The translations under genes were made by a program, and so were the position numbers. The notes beneath the pieces were generated by a model, which was not told the DNA's origin, did no database searches, and worked only from the letters and a program-made list of their open reading frames with translations. Positions 8,527 to 16,524 of a stretch of 64,000 nucleotides of DNA are shown here, one piece after another. The DNA comes from Arcobacter sp. (GTDB lineage Bacteria > Campylobacterota > Campylobacteria > Campylobacterales > Arcobacteraceae): contig JAIFNA010000004.1 in NCBI GenBank assembly GCA_020048055.1, forward strand, positions 1 through 64,000. Direction: 5' to 3'. Within the stretch, counting starts at the first letter, position 1. Every line of letters begins with the position of its first letter.

Positions 8527-11500
8527 TTAATTAACATCAAATTCCAACCAAATCGTTTTGATACTTAAAAATCCATCACTATCAAGCTCCCCAAATAAAG
8601 TGGTTTTATACCATCTTTTTTCACCTATTAAAACAAAATTCTTATCTAATTTACTATTTTCTTTTAGCGATAAATCAAATAAATTAGCTCCACCTACTAA
8701 AATATTTCCAACAACTCCAAAAGGTAATTCAGATAAGTTTTCATCAACAATCTTCAAAGAACACCCAGCAATTGGCATCCCAACTGTATTTTTCTTAGTA
8801 CCTAACTGTATCTGCCAATAGTTTGTATCAAGATTATCAGGTATATTTACACAAAAAATTGATGTTGTTTGAGATATACCAAAGCCTTGAAAAATCTTCA
8901 CCCCAAATTTTCTATAAAACTCATCTAAAATATTTTCGCCAACAATTTTATCAGCCACAACAATCATCTTCAAACTCTCAAACATAAGTGGTGTAAGCTT
9001 TTCATTTTGAAGATACAAAGGGAGATAAACATCTAAAAAACATCCAAAAGTAACACGATGTTTGGCAATCATCTTACTAGCTCCTAGAGTATCGTTGCTA
9101 TGCGGATAACAAACAATTTTAATCCCCTCTAAAAGTGGAAGCATTGTTGTTACAACAAATCCAAAATTGTTGTAACTTGGGATACTTGAGAGGAAAGTTT
9201 CATCATCTGAGATATTTAACATCTCACTAATTTGTTTTACATTTGCGATTATGTTTCTATGAGTTAAGATAACTCCATCATAATTTAAGCTATCAAATAT
9301 CATAACCAAACTACTATCTTTACTATTTTTTGAACAAAAAAGTTTCAAAGATAAACTAAGTGGTGCAAATTTTAAAAAAGCTATTTTAGAAATATTAAAA
9401 AGCGTTGCAAAAAATGAAGTAGCCTTTTTAAAATCCTCAATATAGACAAATTTCACAATATCCTCAAATTCTAAAATATCAAAACCGCTCTCTTTTAACC
9501 TTACAACAAACCTTCTTGAAGTAAAAATATACTTAATTGATGAGTTTTTTATAGCCGATAAAAAAAGAGTTTTATCGGTGTAATTTAGGTTTATAATAGT
9601 TTTATTTGCAAAAATTGTTGCCAAATTTAAAACAGCCCCAATTGTAGTTGTCGGGAGCAAAAGGGCAATATTTTTGTTTTCTATTTTTAGAAGCTCTTTT
9701 TTAAAATATTGCGCCATTAAAAAAACTTTTCCATAAGAATATTCACCACCCTCATCAACAATAGCAATATCATTTGGTTTTTGTTTTACAGTTTTAAGAA
9801 AAATCGTATCGATATTTAAAAACCCATCAACATATCTTTCAAAACTCAAACTAGAAAGCTCAAACACACATTTTTTAACCTCACTTGCGCTTGATTTTAT
9901 ATCGATTTGTTTTCCAAATGTTACAAAAACATCATTTTTAGACCGCTTTTTACCTGTCTCTTTAAAGTTTATATTTGACCGTGACCATTTTGTCCCCCAA
10001 AGTCCACCAATATAAAAAGGGATAATCACACAATTTTGAGCTTTTAAAGTTGCCAATTCAAAACCCCTTTTAAACTCTCCAAGATGTCCACTTCTACTAA
10101 TTCCACCTTCTGGAAATATACAAACAACTTCACCATTATTTAGATATTTTGTAACATCATCAAGTGATTTTCTCCCTCCACCACTTGAAATAGGGATAAC
10201 TCCGAAAATATTTAAAAAAGGTTTTAAAAGTTTTTTTTCATAAATTCCCCTCTCCATCACAAAACGAATTTGACGCGGTGAAGCGATTTGAATAAACGCC
10301 CAATCTAGCCAACTAATATGATTTCCAAGCAACAAAACACCTTTATTTTGTGGAATATTTGAGAGTCCTTCAACAAAAAGTTTGTATCTAAATGAAAACA
10401 AAGAAGCTATAAAAAGTTGAATTAAAGATTGGGGTAGCTTTAAAATTGTGTAAATTGCACAACAAAATGCAACCAAACTCAAAATATAAAACATATCAAC
10501 ACTGCTAATATTTAACAAACTAAAACCAACAGTAAACAGTAAAAAAACAAACATAAAAATATTTTGTATAAAATTATTTCCAGACAAAATAAGTCCGAGG
10601 CGTTTGTTTGAAGAGTGGTATTGGATTAGTGAATTTAAAGGAACCAAAAACATCCCGCCAAAAACACCAAAAAAGAAAAAATTTATACCGCTAAAAATCA
10701 AAGAACTGCTAATTGGGATAAGTAAGATTGTGATAAATAATCCAATTGAAGCAACAGGAACCATCCCAAGCTCGATATAATTTTTTGATATTTTGGCGCC
10801 AAATAGTGAGCCTAAAATAATCCCAATAGCTGAAAGTGCCATCAAACCTTGAACAACTATTACATTTGAAATAGCCATATTTTCTTTTATATATGATGGA
10901 AAAACCGCTAAAACAACTTGCGAAATAGCCCAAAAAATAGATAGCCCAATGATACTTAGAAAAATGATTTTATTTGTTTTTAGAACCCTAAGATTTCGTT
11001 TTAAATATTTTCCATTTAGATATTTTTTAAATACAAACTTTTCCAAACTAAGCTCAAATGATTTATTTGGGAGCTTGTATGCCAAATAAACCTCAATTAA
11101 TGAAGCGAGTATTAAACCAAAAGCAAGTGGTGTGATTGCATTTAAAATCCCCTCTTTTGTATCTTCACCTCCAAGCAAACTTTCAAAACCAACAGAATAA
11201 GCAAAAATACCAAGCAAAATAGCAACAATAGTAACAGACTGGACAATCGCATTTCCAGAGGCAATATTTGAAACACCAAGCAACTCTTTTATATATCCAT
11301 ACTTTGCAGGGGAATATATAGCACTCTTTGAAGCTAATAAAAATGTAAGAAAAAACGCTGTCCAAAAAAATCCAAAATAGTATGCAAAAAGGATAAAAAT
11401 AGTTAAAAAAACAGATGCGAAAGCTGATATTTTCATAACTTTATGTTTTGGGTACTTGTCACTTATATATCCAGATGGAGTAAATAATAATATAAAAGGG

Positions 11501-11670
11501 AGGAGGATTAAAGCGTTTATGATGGCGGTTAAAATAATTTGTTCAGTTCCATCATAAACTTTAAAGATGGTATTTTGAATAATTATTTTATGCCCTAAGT
11601 CTGTAAAAGCGTTTAGAAAAACAATTAAAATATATGGGATAAATCCCGTAATTTTAAGAAGTTTTGACAT
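8527..11670 (-). CDS. MFS / phospholipid acyltransferase / AMP-ligase fusion with decayed ligase domain
   Basis: This 1047-residue three-part protein resembles LplT-Aas fusions for lysophospholipid recycling. Residues 1-410 are a 12-helix MFS transporter. Residues 425-600 are a PlsC-type acyltransferase with the catalytic HX4D motif (NHISWLDWAF, His451/Asp456) and FPEGG at 519-523. Residues 620-1047 align with acyl-ACP synthetases, but key motifs are lost. The phosphate loop (usually TSGSEGxPKG) reads FDSLNYDG before VILTHRNI. The GYGxTE motif reads GFGISQ. The protein stops right after the DSDGFLSI segment, without the C-terminal hinge-lysine subdomain. Transporter and acyltransferase look intact; ligase activity is doubtful. 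Confidence 0.85.
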   Translation of the reverse strand: MSKLLKITGFIPYILIVFLNAFTDLGHKIIIQNTIFKVYDGTEQIILTAIINALILLPFILLFTPSGYISDKYPKHKVMKISAFASVFLTIFILFAYYFGFFWTAFFLTFLLASKSAIYSPAKYGYIKELLGVSNIASGNAIVQSVTIVAILLGIFAYSVGFESLLGGEDTKEGILNAITPLAFGLILASLIEVYLAYKLPNKSFELSLEKFVFKKYLNGKYLKRNLRVLKTNKIIFLSIIGLSIFWAISQVVLAVFPSYIKENMAISNVIVVQGLMALSAIGIILGSLFGAKISKNYIELGMVPVASIGLFITILLIPISSSLIFSGINFFFFGVFGGMFLVPLNSLIQYHSSNKRLGLILSGNNFIQNIFMFVFLLFTVGFSLLNISSVDMFYILSLVAFCCAIYTILKLPQSLIQLFIASLFSFRYKLFVEGLSNIPQNKGVLLLGNHISWLDWAFIQIASPRQIRFVMERGIYEKKLLKPFLNIFGVIPISSGGGRKSLDDVTKYLNNGEVVCIFPEGGISRSGHLGEFKRGFELATLKAQNCVIIPFYIGGLWGTKWSRSNINFKETGKKRSKNDVFVTFGKQIDIKSSASEVKKCVFELSSLSFERYVDGFLNIDTIFLKTVKQKPNDIAIVDEGGEYSYGKVFLMAQYFKKELLKIENKNIALLLPTTTIGAVLNLATIFANKTIINLNYTDKTLFLSAIKNSSIKYIFTSRRFVVRLKESGFDILEFEDIVKFVYIEDFKKATSFFATLFNISKIAFLKFAPLSLSLKLFCSKNSKDSSLVMIFDSLNYDGVILTHRNIIANVKQISEMLNISDDETFLSSIPSYNNFGFVVTTMLPLLEGIKIVCYPHSNDTLGASKMIAKHRVTFGCFLDVYLPLYLQNEKLTPLMFESLKMIVVADKIVGENILDEFYRKFGVKIFQGFGISQTTSIFCVNIPDNLDTNYWQIQLGTKKNTVGMPIAGCSLKIVDENLSELPFGVVGNILVGGANLFDLSLKENSKLDKNFVLIGEKRWYKTTLFGELDSDGFLSIKTIWLEFDVN

Positions 11671-11710
11671 TTGTATCTCCTATTTTGGTTCTATGATTTG
11701 TGGTTTCATT

Positions 11711-12730
11711 TTATTCAATCTCTTTTTTTGCTATTACAATTATTTCTTTTTCAAGTTCTTCTTTTAGCTCCTCTACCGTTGGTAGATAGAGTTTATATTT
11801 TGAAGCAAAAATAGTTTTATTATCAATACTTGAATACTTGACAACGGTTTCATTTTTGTCGCTACAAAGAATAATCCCAACTGTTGGATTGTCATCTTGG
11901 GCTTTTTGTGTATCATCAAAAAGTTTCACATACATATCCATTTGCCCAACATCTTGATGGGTGAGCTTGCCTGTTTTCAAATCTATAAGGACAAAACATT
12001 TGAGTAAGTAATTGTAAAATACCAAATCAATATAAAAATGGTCATCCTCAACACTTATTCTTTTTTGGCGACTTACAAAGGCAAAACCACGACCAAGTTC
12101 AAGTAAAAATTTCTGAATATCCGAAATAAGGGCATTTTCTAAATCACTCTCATAAAGTCTTTCATTTTGCGAAAGATTTAAAAACTCCAACACATAAGGG
12201 TCTTTTACAAACTCTTTCGCACTGTAAACCAACTCTTTTGTTTTTTCTTTCGCTTCTTCTTCTACTGAAGTTTTCTCCTGTGAGAGTAAAATTCGCTCAA
12301 AATAGTGTGAGTTTATCTGTCGCTCCAACGCTCGTACACTCCAATTTGAAGCTTCACACTCTTTGATATACCACTCTTTAGCTTTATTATCTTCTACTTT
12401 TAGGATAAGTAAATAGTGACTCCAACTCAATTGTGCAGACAGTGTCTGCACAATTGGAAATGTTTGATAAAATTTCACCATATGATGAAGATTTCTTTTG
12501 CTAAACCCTTTGCCATACTCTTCACTTAATCGTTCACTTAGCTCTTTGATAAGCCCCTCGCCATATTTTGCTTTTCCATTCCCTTTTTGTTCTTCCTCCA
12601 CAATAAGGCGACCAATATCCCAATAAGCTTCGGTCATAATATGATTGATAGATTGTTTGGCTTTATTTCGTCCATTTTCTATAGTTGCTTTGATAGACTC
12701 AAAAATATTTGTTGTCAGTAATTCACTCAT
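11711..12730 (-). CDS. DUF1016 / YhcG-type PDDEXK nuclease-domain protein
   Basis: This 339-residue protein has an N-terminal helical DUF1016 domain (about 10-165, including AYWDIGRLIVEEEQKG and LSWSHYLLILKV) and a C-terminal PD-(D/E)XK fold. In the C-terminal fold, HFYIDLVFYN supplies the acidic residue and FVLIDLKTGK the DxK pair, followed by GQMDMYV. The family is widespread near restriction systems and on mobile DNA. A role in DNA processing or defence is suspected, not proven. The full motif set suggests an active nuclease. The coding sequence contains a perfect 29-bp palindrome at 12428-12456. It is probably its own unit at the edge of the accessory block. Confidence 0.88.
   Translation of the reverse strand: MSELLTTNIFESIKATIENGRNKAKQSINHIMTEAYWDIGRLIVEEEQKGNGKAKYGEGLIKELSERLSEEYGKGFSKRNLHHMVKFYQTFPIVQTLSAQLSWSHYLLILKVEDNKAKEWYIKECEASNWSVRALERQINSHYFERILLSQEKTSVEEEAKEKTKELVYSAKEFVKDPYVLEFLNLSQNERLYESDLENALISDIQKFLLELGRGFAFVSRQKRISVEDDHFYIDLVFYNYLLKCFVLIDLKTGKLTHQDVGQMDMYVKLFDDTQKAQDDNPTVGIILCSDKNETVVKYSSIDNKTIFASKYKLYLPTVEELKEELEKEIIVIAKKEIE
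12428..12456. repeat. perfect 29-bp palindrome inside the DUF1016 gene
   Basis: CAATTGTGCAGACA and its exact reverse complement flank one central base. It encodes VQTLSAQL, just before the conserved LSWSHY motif of DUF1016. A 14-bp perfect arm inside a coding sequence is far beyond chance. It could be a strong mRNA hairpin or a protein-binding site. Confidence 0.9.
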
Positions 12731-12771
12731 ATTTTAATTTCCTTTTTTGCCTTTTGTTGCTTTTTTGATTT

Positions 12772-13935
12772 TTATTTATCTGCATTACCACTTGGAAAGT
12801 CTAGTCCTAGGGAATATTTTTTCTTTTCCAACATAATAGATTTTACACTTTGAATACTATTTTTCCAATACTGATTGTCCTTATGTTCAGAAAAATCATT
12901 AAAAATAAAATTTTCCAAAGCACGAGATAGAATATCAACAAAAATTTCTCTTTTTACAACTCCTTCAAATAGTAACCCGTCTGCCCATTTATAATATACT
13001 ATCAAATACAAATAGTCACCAAAATAAAAAGCTTTAAAAACAGCAACTCTCCCTTCTTCATCTATATCCATTACATGATTATTAGCATCTTTTTTTATAA
13101 GTTCAAGCCATCTATAGATATTTAGAAATGGATCAAAACAAGGGGAACATTCCACCTTAATCTTTTGTGAACCAAAATTAAGCATCATATTTATAAAACC
13201 ATATTCTGAAAATTCAAATTTTGTACTTATAAGCTCAGTCACTACTACATCTTGTTTACAATTAAAATACTCTTCAAGGTGATAACGGCTTGTTTTATAA
13301 AGTTTTACATCATCCTCACACTCATGGTACGATTTAGATTTTCCTACTATATTTTCATAAATATAAACCAACTCAAAGGGAAATATATCATATTTCATAA
13401 GATTCTCTTTTGTGTAAAGTTCTTCTAAAAAATTAGCATAACTTGTGCAATAAAATTCTTTTGTTTCTAATACTTCTATTACTTGCCCTTCATCATCCAA
13501 AATTTTTGTCATATAAAAGCATTTCTGCAAAAATTCAAGATACACTTTTTCATTTATTTCAAAAACAAGATATGAAAATCGAGAAGTTTTATTTGGATTG
13601 AGTTGCAAATATCCATATCCATTTTCTTCCAAATATTCATTTACTGTTGTTATAAAATGAGGATTTTTAAGATTCTTTTTAAGAAATCGTTGAAATTTTA
13701 GGAAAAAATCTTTTTTAGATTCATCTTGAAATAAGGTTACAGGAAATATAAGCCCTCTAAATATTGCATATCGTTCACCATTTGGGTCTATTGCAATATT
13801 GAAGACCCCTTTGTTTTGTATAACTCTTTTTTTATTGCTCCAGTACACGCTTTGTTCTGTTTGTGCAAAAATAAATAAAGGGAGTGCTTTCTCAAATTTG
13901 CCATTAATATATCCAGAGGTTATTTGTTTTTTCAT
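12772..13935 (-). CDS. hypothetical protein (387 residues)
   Basis: No family recognised. The protein looks soluble, without signal peptide or membrane helices, rich in aromatic residues and mixed beta/alpha character (FEINEKVYLEFLQKCF, VFKAFYFGDYLYLIVYY). A Cys pair in VECSPCFDP near residue 260 is not part of a recognisable zinc site. It starts directly after the stop of the 72-residue membrane protein upstream, so the two are almost certainly co-translated. Location between a DUF1016 gene and a restriction system suggests accessory or defence-related cargo, which is inference only. Confidence 0.75.
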   Translation of the reverse strand: MKKQITSGYINGKFEKALPLFIFAQTEQSVYWSNKKRVIQNKGVFNIAIDPNGERYAIFRGLIFPVTLFQDESKKDFFLKFQRFLKKNLKNPHFITTVNEYLEENGYGYLQLNPNKTSRFSYLVFEINEKVYLEFLQKCFYMTKILDDEGQVIEVLETKEFYCTSYANFLEELYTKENLMKYDIFPFELVYIYENIVGKSKSYHECEDDVKLYKTSRYHLEEYFNCKQDVVVTELISTKFEFSEYGFINMMLNFGSQKIKVECSPCFDPFLNIYRWLELIKKDANNHVMDIDEEGRVAVFKAFYFGDYLYLIVYYKWADGLLFEGVVKREIFVDILSRALENFIFNDFSEHKDNQYWKNSIQSVKSIMLEKKKYSLGLDFPSGNADK

Positions 13936-14154
13936 CTATTTCCCATCTTTTGAAGTTGATTTTGAACTATTTGAGATTTCGATATTTATCTCAATATTAT
14001 ACTTTTGACCTATTATTTCATCTTTTGCACTTGAAATAGAACTTTTCTTTATTCCAAAAAACCAATCGAATAAAATAGTTGTTGTTTTAAACAGCACAAA
14101 CCAAAGCAAAAAAAATATCACTCCAGCAATTATTAAAAATTCCATCTTTATCAT
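13936..14154 (-). CDS. small single-helix membrane protein
   Basis: This 72-residue protein has one strong membrane helix at about residues 5-28 (FLIIAGVIFFLLWFVLF) followed by a polar, serine- and lysine-rich cytoplasmic tail. A second start, the Met at residue 4, is possible. It immediately precedes the 387-residue gene (stop and start adjacent), so a two-gene operon is likely, perhaps with the small protein as a membrane anchor or partner. No homology is recognised. Confidence 0.65.
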   Translation of the reverse strand: MIKMEFLIIAGVIFFLLWFVLFKTTTILFDWFFGIKKSSISSAKDEIIGQKYNIEINIEISNSSKSTSKDGK

Positions 14155-14213
14155 CTCACTTATTTAGTTCAATTTGTTAAATAGGAAAACATACAAAATT
14201 TCTAATTTTAGAA

Positions 14214-14594
14214 TCACGAAGTTTCTAACAAATACCTAGAGTATTTGTGTGTTACAATTTTTCCTATCAGTTTTTCATCACTATTCAAGATTATTTCAAC
14301 TATAAAGTCTCCAAATAAATCTTCTTCTATCCTATAAAAATGTCCTTTTAATATCGCACTTTTAAGTTGTTGATTTTCATTTTCAGTCAACAATTCATAA
14401 AAATTTTCTTTACAATATGCCACTAAAGTATTATTTCTATCTATATCAAATAGTAAAGGTATAATTTTACCACTTGTTAATTCAATTTCAACATCTACAA
14501 AATCATTGATTAAAGATATTCTTGCAAAATAAGATGAGGAAACAGAAAATTTGTGAGCAATATTATGTGCTACATTTCGAAGATGTTTTAGCAT
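14214..14594 (-). CDS. hypothetical protein (126 residues)
   Basis: Unrecognised soluble protein. The middle is beta-rich (ISLINDFVDVEIELTSGKI, FYRIEEDLFGDFIVEIIL) and could be a small barrel. The start is preceded by AAGGAT. It lies 26 bases after the 121-residue gene and probably belongs to the same operon. No catalytic motif is visible. Confidence 0.65.
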   Translation of the reverse strand: MLKHLRNVAHNIAHKFSVSSSYFARISLINDFVDVEIELTSGKIIPLLFDIDRNNTLVAYCKENFYELLTENENQQLKSAILKGHFYRIEEDLFGDFIVEIILNSDEKLIGKIVTHKYSRYLLETS

Positions 14595-14620
14595 TTATAT
14601 AATCCTTAATATATCTATTT

Positions 14621-14974
14621 TTAATTATTTATCATCTTGTGTAAAATTAAAACTTCTTCTGCTGTAAGCTTATCAAAATATTGAGACCATTCTTCATTAT
14701 CTACATTGAAACAGCCTTTCACTATTTTATAATGATAATTTAAAAATCTCTCTTGATTGTTTACAATATAAAAAAGAACTCTCAAACAATTAAAACTTTC
14801 GCCTAAAAATCCAACTTGATTAATCCACTCTTCAAAAACTAAATCTACATCAAAGTCTACTTTTTTATTTTCATAAAATATACTATAAAGTTCATTTGAA
14901 ATTGTATCAAACAGCTCTTTTCTTGCATCCAATCCCTTTGTGTTATTTGCTAAAAAACTTTCTATATGTTGCAT
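14621..14974 (-). CDS. hypothetical helical protein (about 117 residues)
   Basis: Unrecognised. The frame is open from an ATG at 14986, but GGGGGA overlaps that codon and is well spaced before the ATG at 14974 (MQHIESF), which is therefore preferred. The product is acidic and mostly helical, with no membrane segment. It starts within 20 bases of the end of the 210-residue gene and is followed by the 126-residue gene, so three unknown genes appear co-transcribed. Confidence 0.65.
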   Translation of the reverse strand: MQHIESFLANNTKGLDARKELFDTISNELYSIFYENKKVDFDVDLVFEEWINQVGFLGESFNCLRVLFYIVNNQERFLNYHYKIVKGCFNVDNEEWSQYFDKLTAEEVLILHKMINN

Positions 14975-14991
14975 AATTTCCCCCATTTCAT

Positions 14992-15624
14992 TTAAAGATA
15001 TTTTTCCTTGAACTCTTCAAAACTTTCATAATTGATATGTTTTTGCGATATATTGTTCTTTCCAATAATAGTTTTATTAATTTTAGCTTTCAAAAAATCA
15101 ACCAATTCTTCAAATCGTTCAACTGGTATATCATCCCATTTCATTTTAAATTTTTGTTTTATATTGGAATAAATAATCGAGTAGTTCATCTTCCCTTTTT
15201 CATGAGATTCTTTAAATTCATTATATCTATCAATTAAATATTTGATATATACTTTTTGTGCATGACTAGTACCAATAGTTCCTGAAAAAATAAATTTTTC
15301 TTTTTTTGGTTTGCTTATTTTATTGATATTTTGTATGGTTATATTTGTATTTTGAGACTCTGTAACTATAATAGAATTTGGAGAATTTTGTATTGTATTT
15401 ATTTTCTTTGATGTAAAAATTTTATTTAAATATTCTTTTAACTCTTCAACATTTGCAAATTCATCTTTACTTTTATCTTTAATAGCCTCATGCACTAGTT
15501 TGATTATATCATCATCAATATTTTTATTTCGAAATACTAATTTAACATTATTATAAGCTTTAGAAAATCCACTTTTAACTAAGTCATAGATTGCATTTAT
15601 TGCTAAATCTGATAATATTTCCAT
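14992..15624 (-). CDS. hypothetical protein, possibly ORF6C-like C-terminus
   Basis: This 210-residue protein has a helical N-terminal region (1-75), a low-complexity Asn/Ile/Thr-rich linker (SIIVTESQNTNITIQNINKI, about 84-105) and a C-terminal helical part. The segment YSNIKQKFKMKWDDIPVERF followed by EELVDFL is reminiscent of the 'lk..f.v..y.dip...f..a..fl' pattern of phage ORF6C/antirepressor tails; this is a tentative resemblance. Its ATG overlaps the stop of a type IIG enzyme remnant (TAATG), which suggests it was once translationally coupled to that enzyme. Phage- or defence-related cargo is plausible. Confidence 0.65.
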   Translation of the reverse strand: MEILSDLAINAIYDLVKSGFSKAYNNVKLVFRNKNIDDDIIKLVHEAIKDKSKDEFANVEELKEYLNKIFTSKKINTIQNSPNSIIVTESQNTNITIQNINKISKPKKEKFIFSGTIGTSHAQKVYIKYLIDRYNEFKESHEKGKMNYSIIYSNIKQKFKMKWDDIPVERFEELVDFLKAKINKTIIGKNNISQKHINYESFEEFKEKYL

Positions 15625-15767
15625 TAATTACTCTCTACTATTTTTATTTCATTATCGCTCAAATCATAAAGTTTATAAACCATTTCATCTATCTCTTTAT
15701 CTGTGATATTGATTTGATTTTGTAGTTCTAAAACTTCTTTTTTATCATTTTCAAAAAGGGCTAACCA
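15624..15767 (-). pseudogene. C-terminal remnant of a type IIG / Eco57I-like restriction-methylase
   Basis: Starting 8 bases after the restriction endonuclease stop, 47 codons read WLALFENDKKEVLELQNQ, then INITDKEIDEMVYKLYDL, then SDNEIKIVESN and a stop. This 'W..lFe..k.....L...I..TDkEID.mVY.LY.Ls.eEI.iVE' pattern is the usual C-terminal tail of large N6-adenine methylase/endonuclease fusions such as type IIG enzymes. There is no start codon and the rest of the roughly 1000-residue enzyme is missing. The stop overlaps the next ATG. It looks like the scar left when the Eco47II-type pair replaced an older system. Confidence 0.75.
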
Positions 15768-15774
15768 TTAATTT

Positions 15775-16524
15775 TTAAATATCAAAACTATCAACAAAAA
15801 AACCTTCATATTTGGAAAATGAAAGTAAATATAAACTTTTCAAAATATTTGGAGATATTGCTTGAAGTTCTTCAAAAACACTATTTTCCATAATCTCATC
15901 TTCGATTGAATCAATAACATCATCAATAACCAAAGGTAACTTTTCACAAAGATTTTTAAAAGCTTCTTGCTCACCAGTTACAATTTCATAAAATTTATCA
16001 ATTGAAACTCTTCTAATTCTATCATCTGATATTTGTTCACCATCAAGCGATACAATCCATTTAATATTCTGACTATTTCTTGCAATAACTTCAACTAAAA
16101 AACATTTAGCATTAGGAATTAAATTTATTTTATGTTGCATTCTCATATATGTTTTTTGAGATGATGAAGAGTTCATAGTATTGTGCTTGTTTTTCATTTC
16201 AACAAATATTTTTAAATTTTCATTGACTACATCAAACCCAGTTTCAGGTACCGACCAACCATTTCCAAAATATTTAAAAATATTTTGATGAAAATATCCT
16301 ATATGATTTGTATTTGATTTATCAATTTGTCGCATAATTTCATCATTAATTAGTGCTGGTAAATCTTTTTGATACACTTTACTATCAAAAGTTAATTTAA
16401 TTGGATCAATCAAATTTTTATTAAACTCTTTTAAATCAATTTTGAATCTATACTTCAAAACTGTCTCTTTGACATGATTAAATAAATTTTCATTAGAAAT
16501 AAAACTTAAGTTGTAATTATTCAT
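15775..16524 (-). CDS. type II restriction endonuclease, Eco47II family
   Basis: This 249-residue endonuclease partners the adjacent cytosine-5 methylase. The sequence resembles Eco47II/SinI-type enzymes: HVKETVLKYRFKIDLKEFNK, IGYFHQNIFKYFGNGW, then GFDVVNENLKIFVEMKNKHN with a PD-(D/E)XK core (Asp in FDV and E-M-K in FVEMKNK) and SSSSQKTYMRM. Known relatives cut GGWCC (some relatives GGNCC), so that specificity is inferred, not seen. It overlaps the methylase end by 8 bases, so the methylase is translated first, a common safety arrangement. Confidence 0.88.
   Translation of the reverse strand: MNNYNLSFISNENLFNHVKETVLKYRFKIDLKEFNKNLIDPIKLTFDSKVYQKDLPALINDEIMRQIDKSNTNHIGYFHQNIFKYFGNGWSVPETGFDVVNENLKIFVEMKNKHNTMNSSSSQKTYMRMQHKINLIPNAKCFLVEVIARNSQNIKWIVSLDGEQISDDRIRRVSIDKFYEIVTGEQEAFKNLCEKLPLVIDDVIDSIEDEIMENSVFEELQAISPNILKSLYLLSFSKYEGFFVDSFDI

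Noticed and set aside
13799-14008. 69-codon plus-strand frame antisense to the 387-residue and 72-residue genes
   Set aside because: Antisense shadow without ribosome site; the minus-strand genes are tightly packed and better supported.
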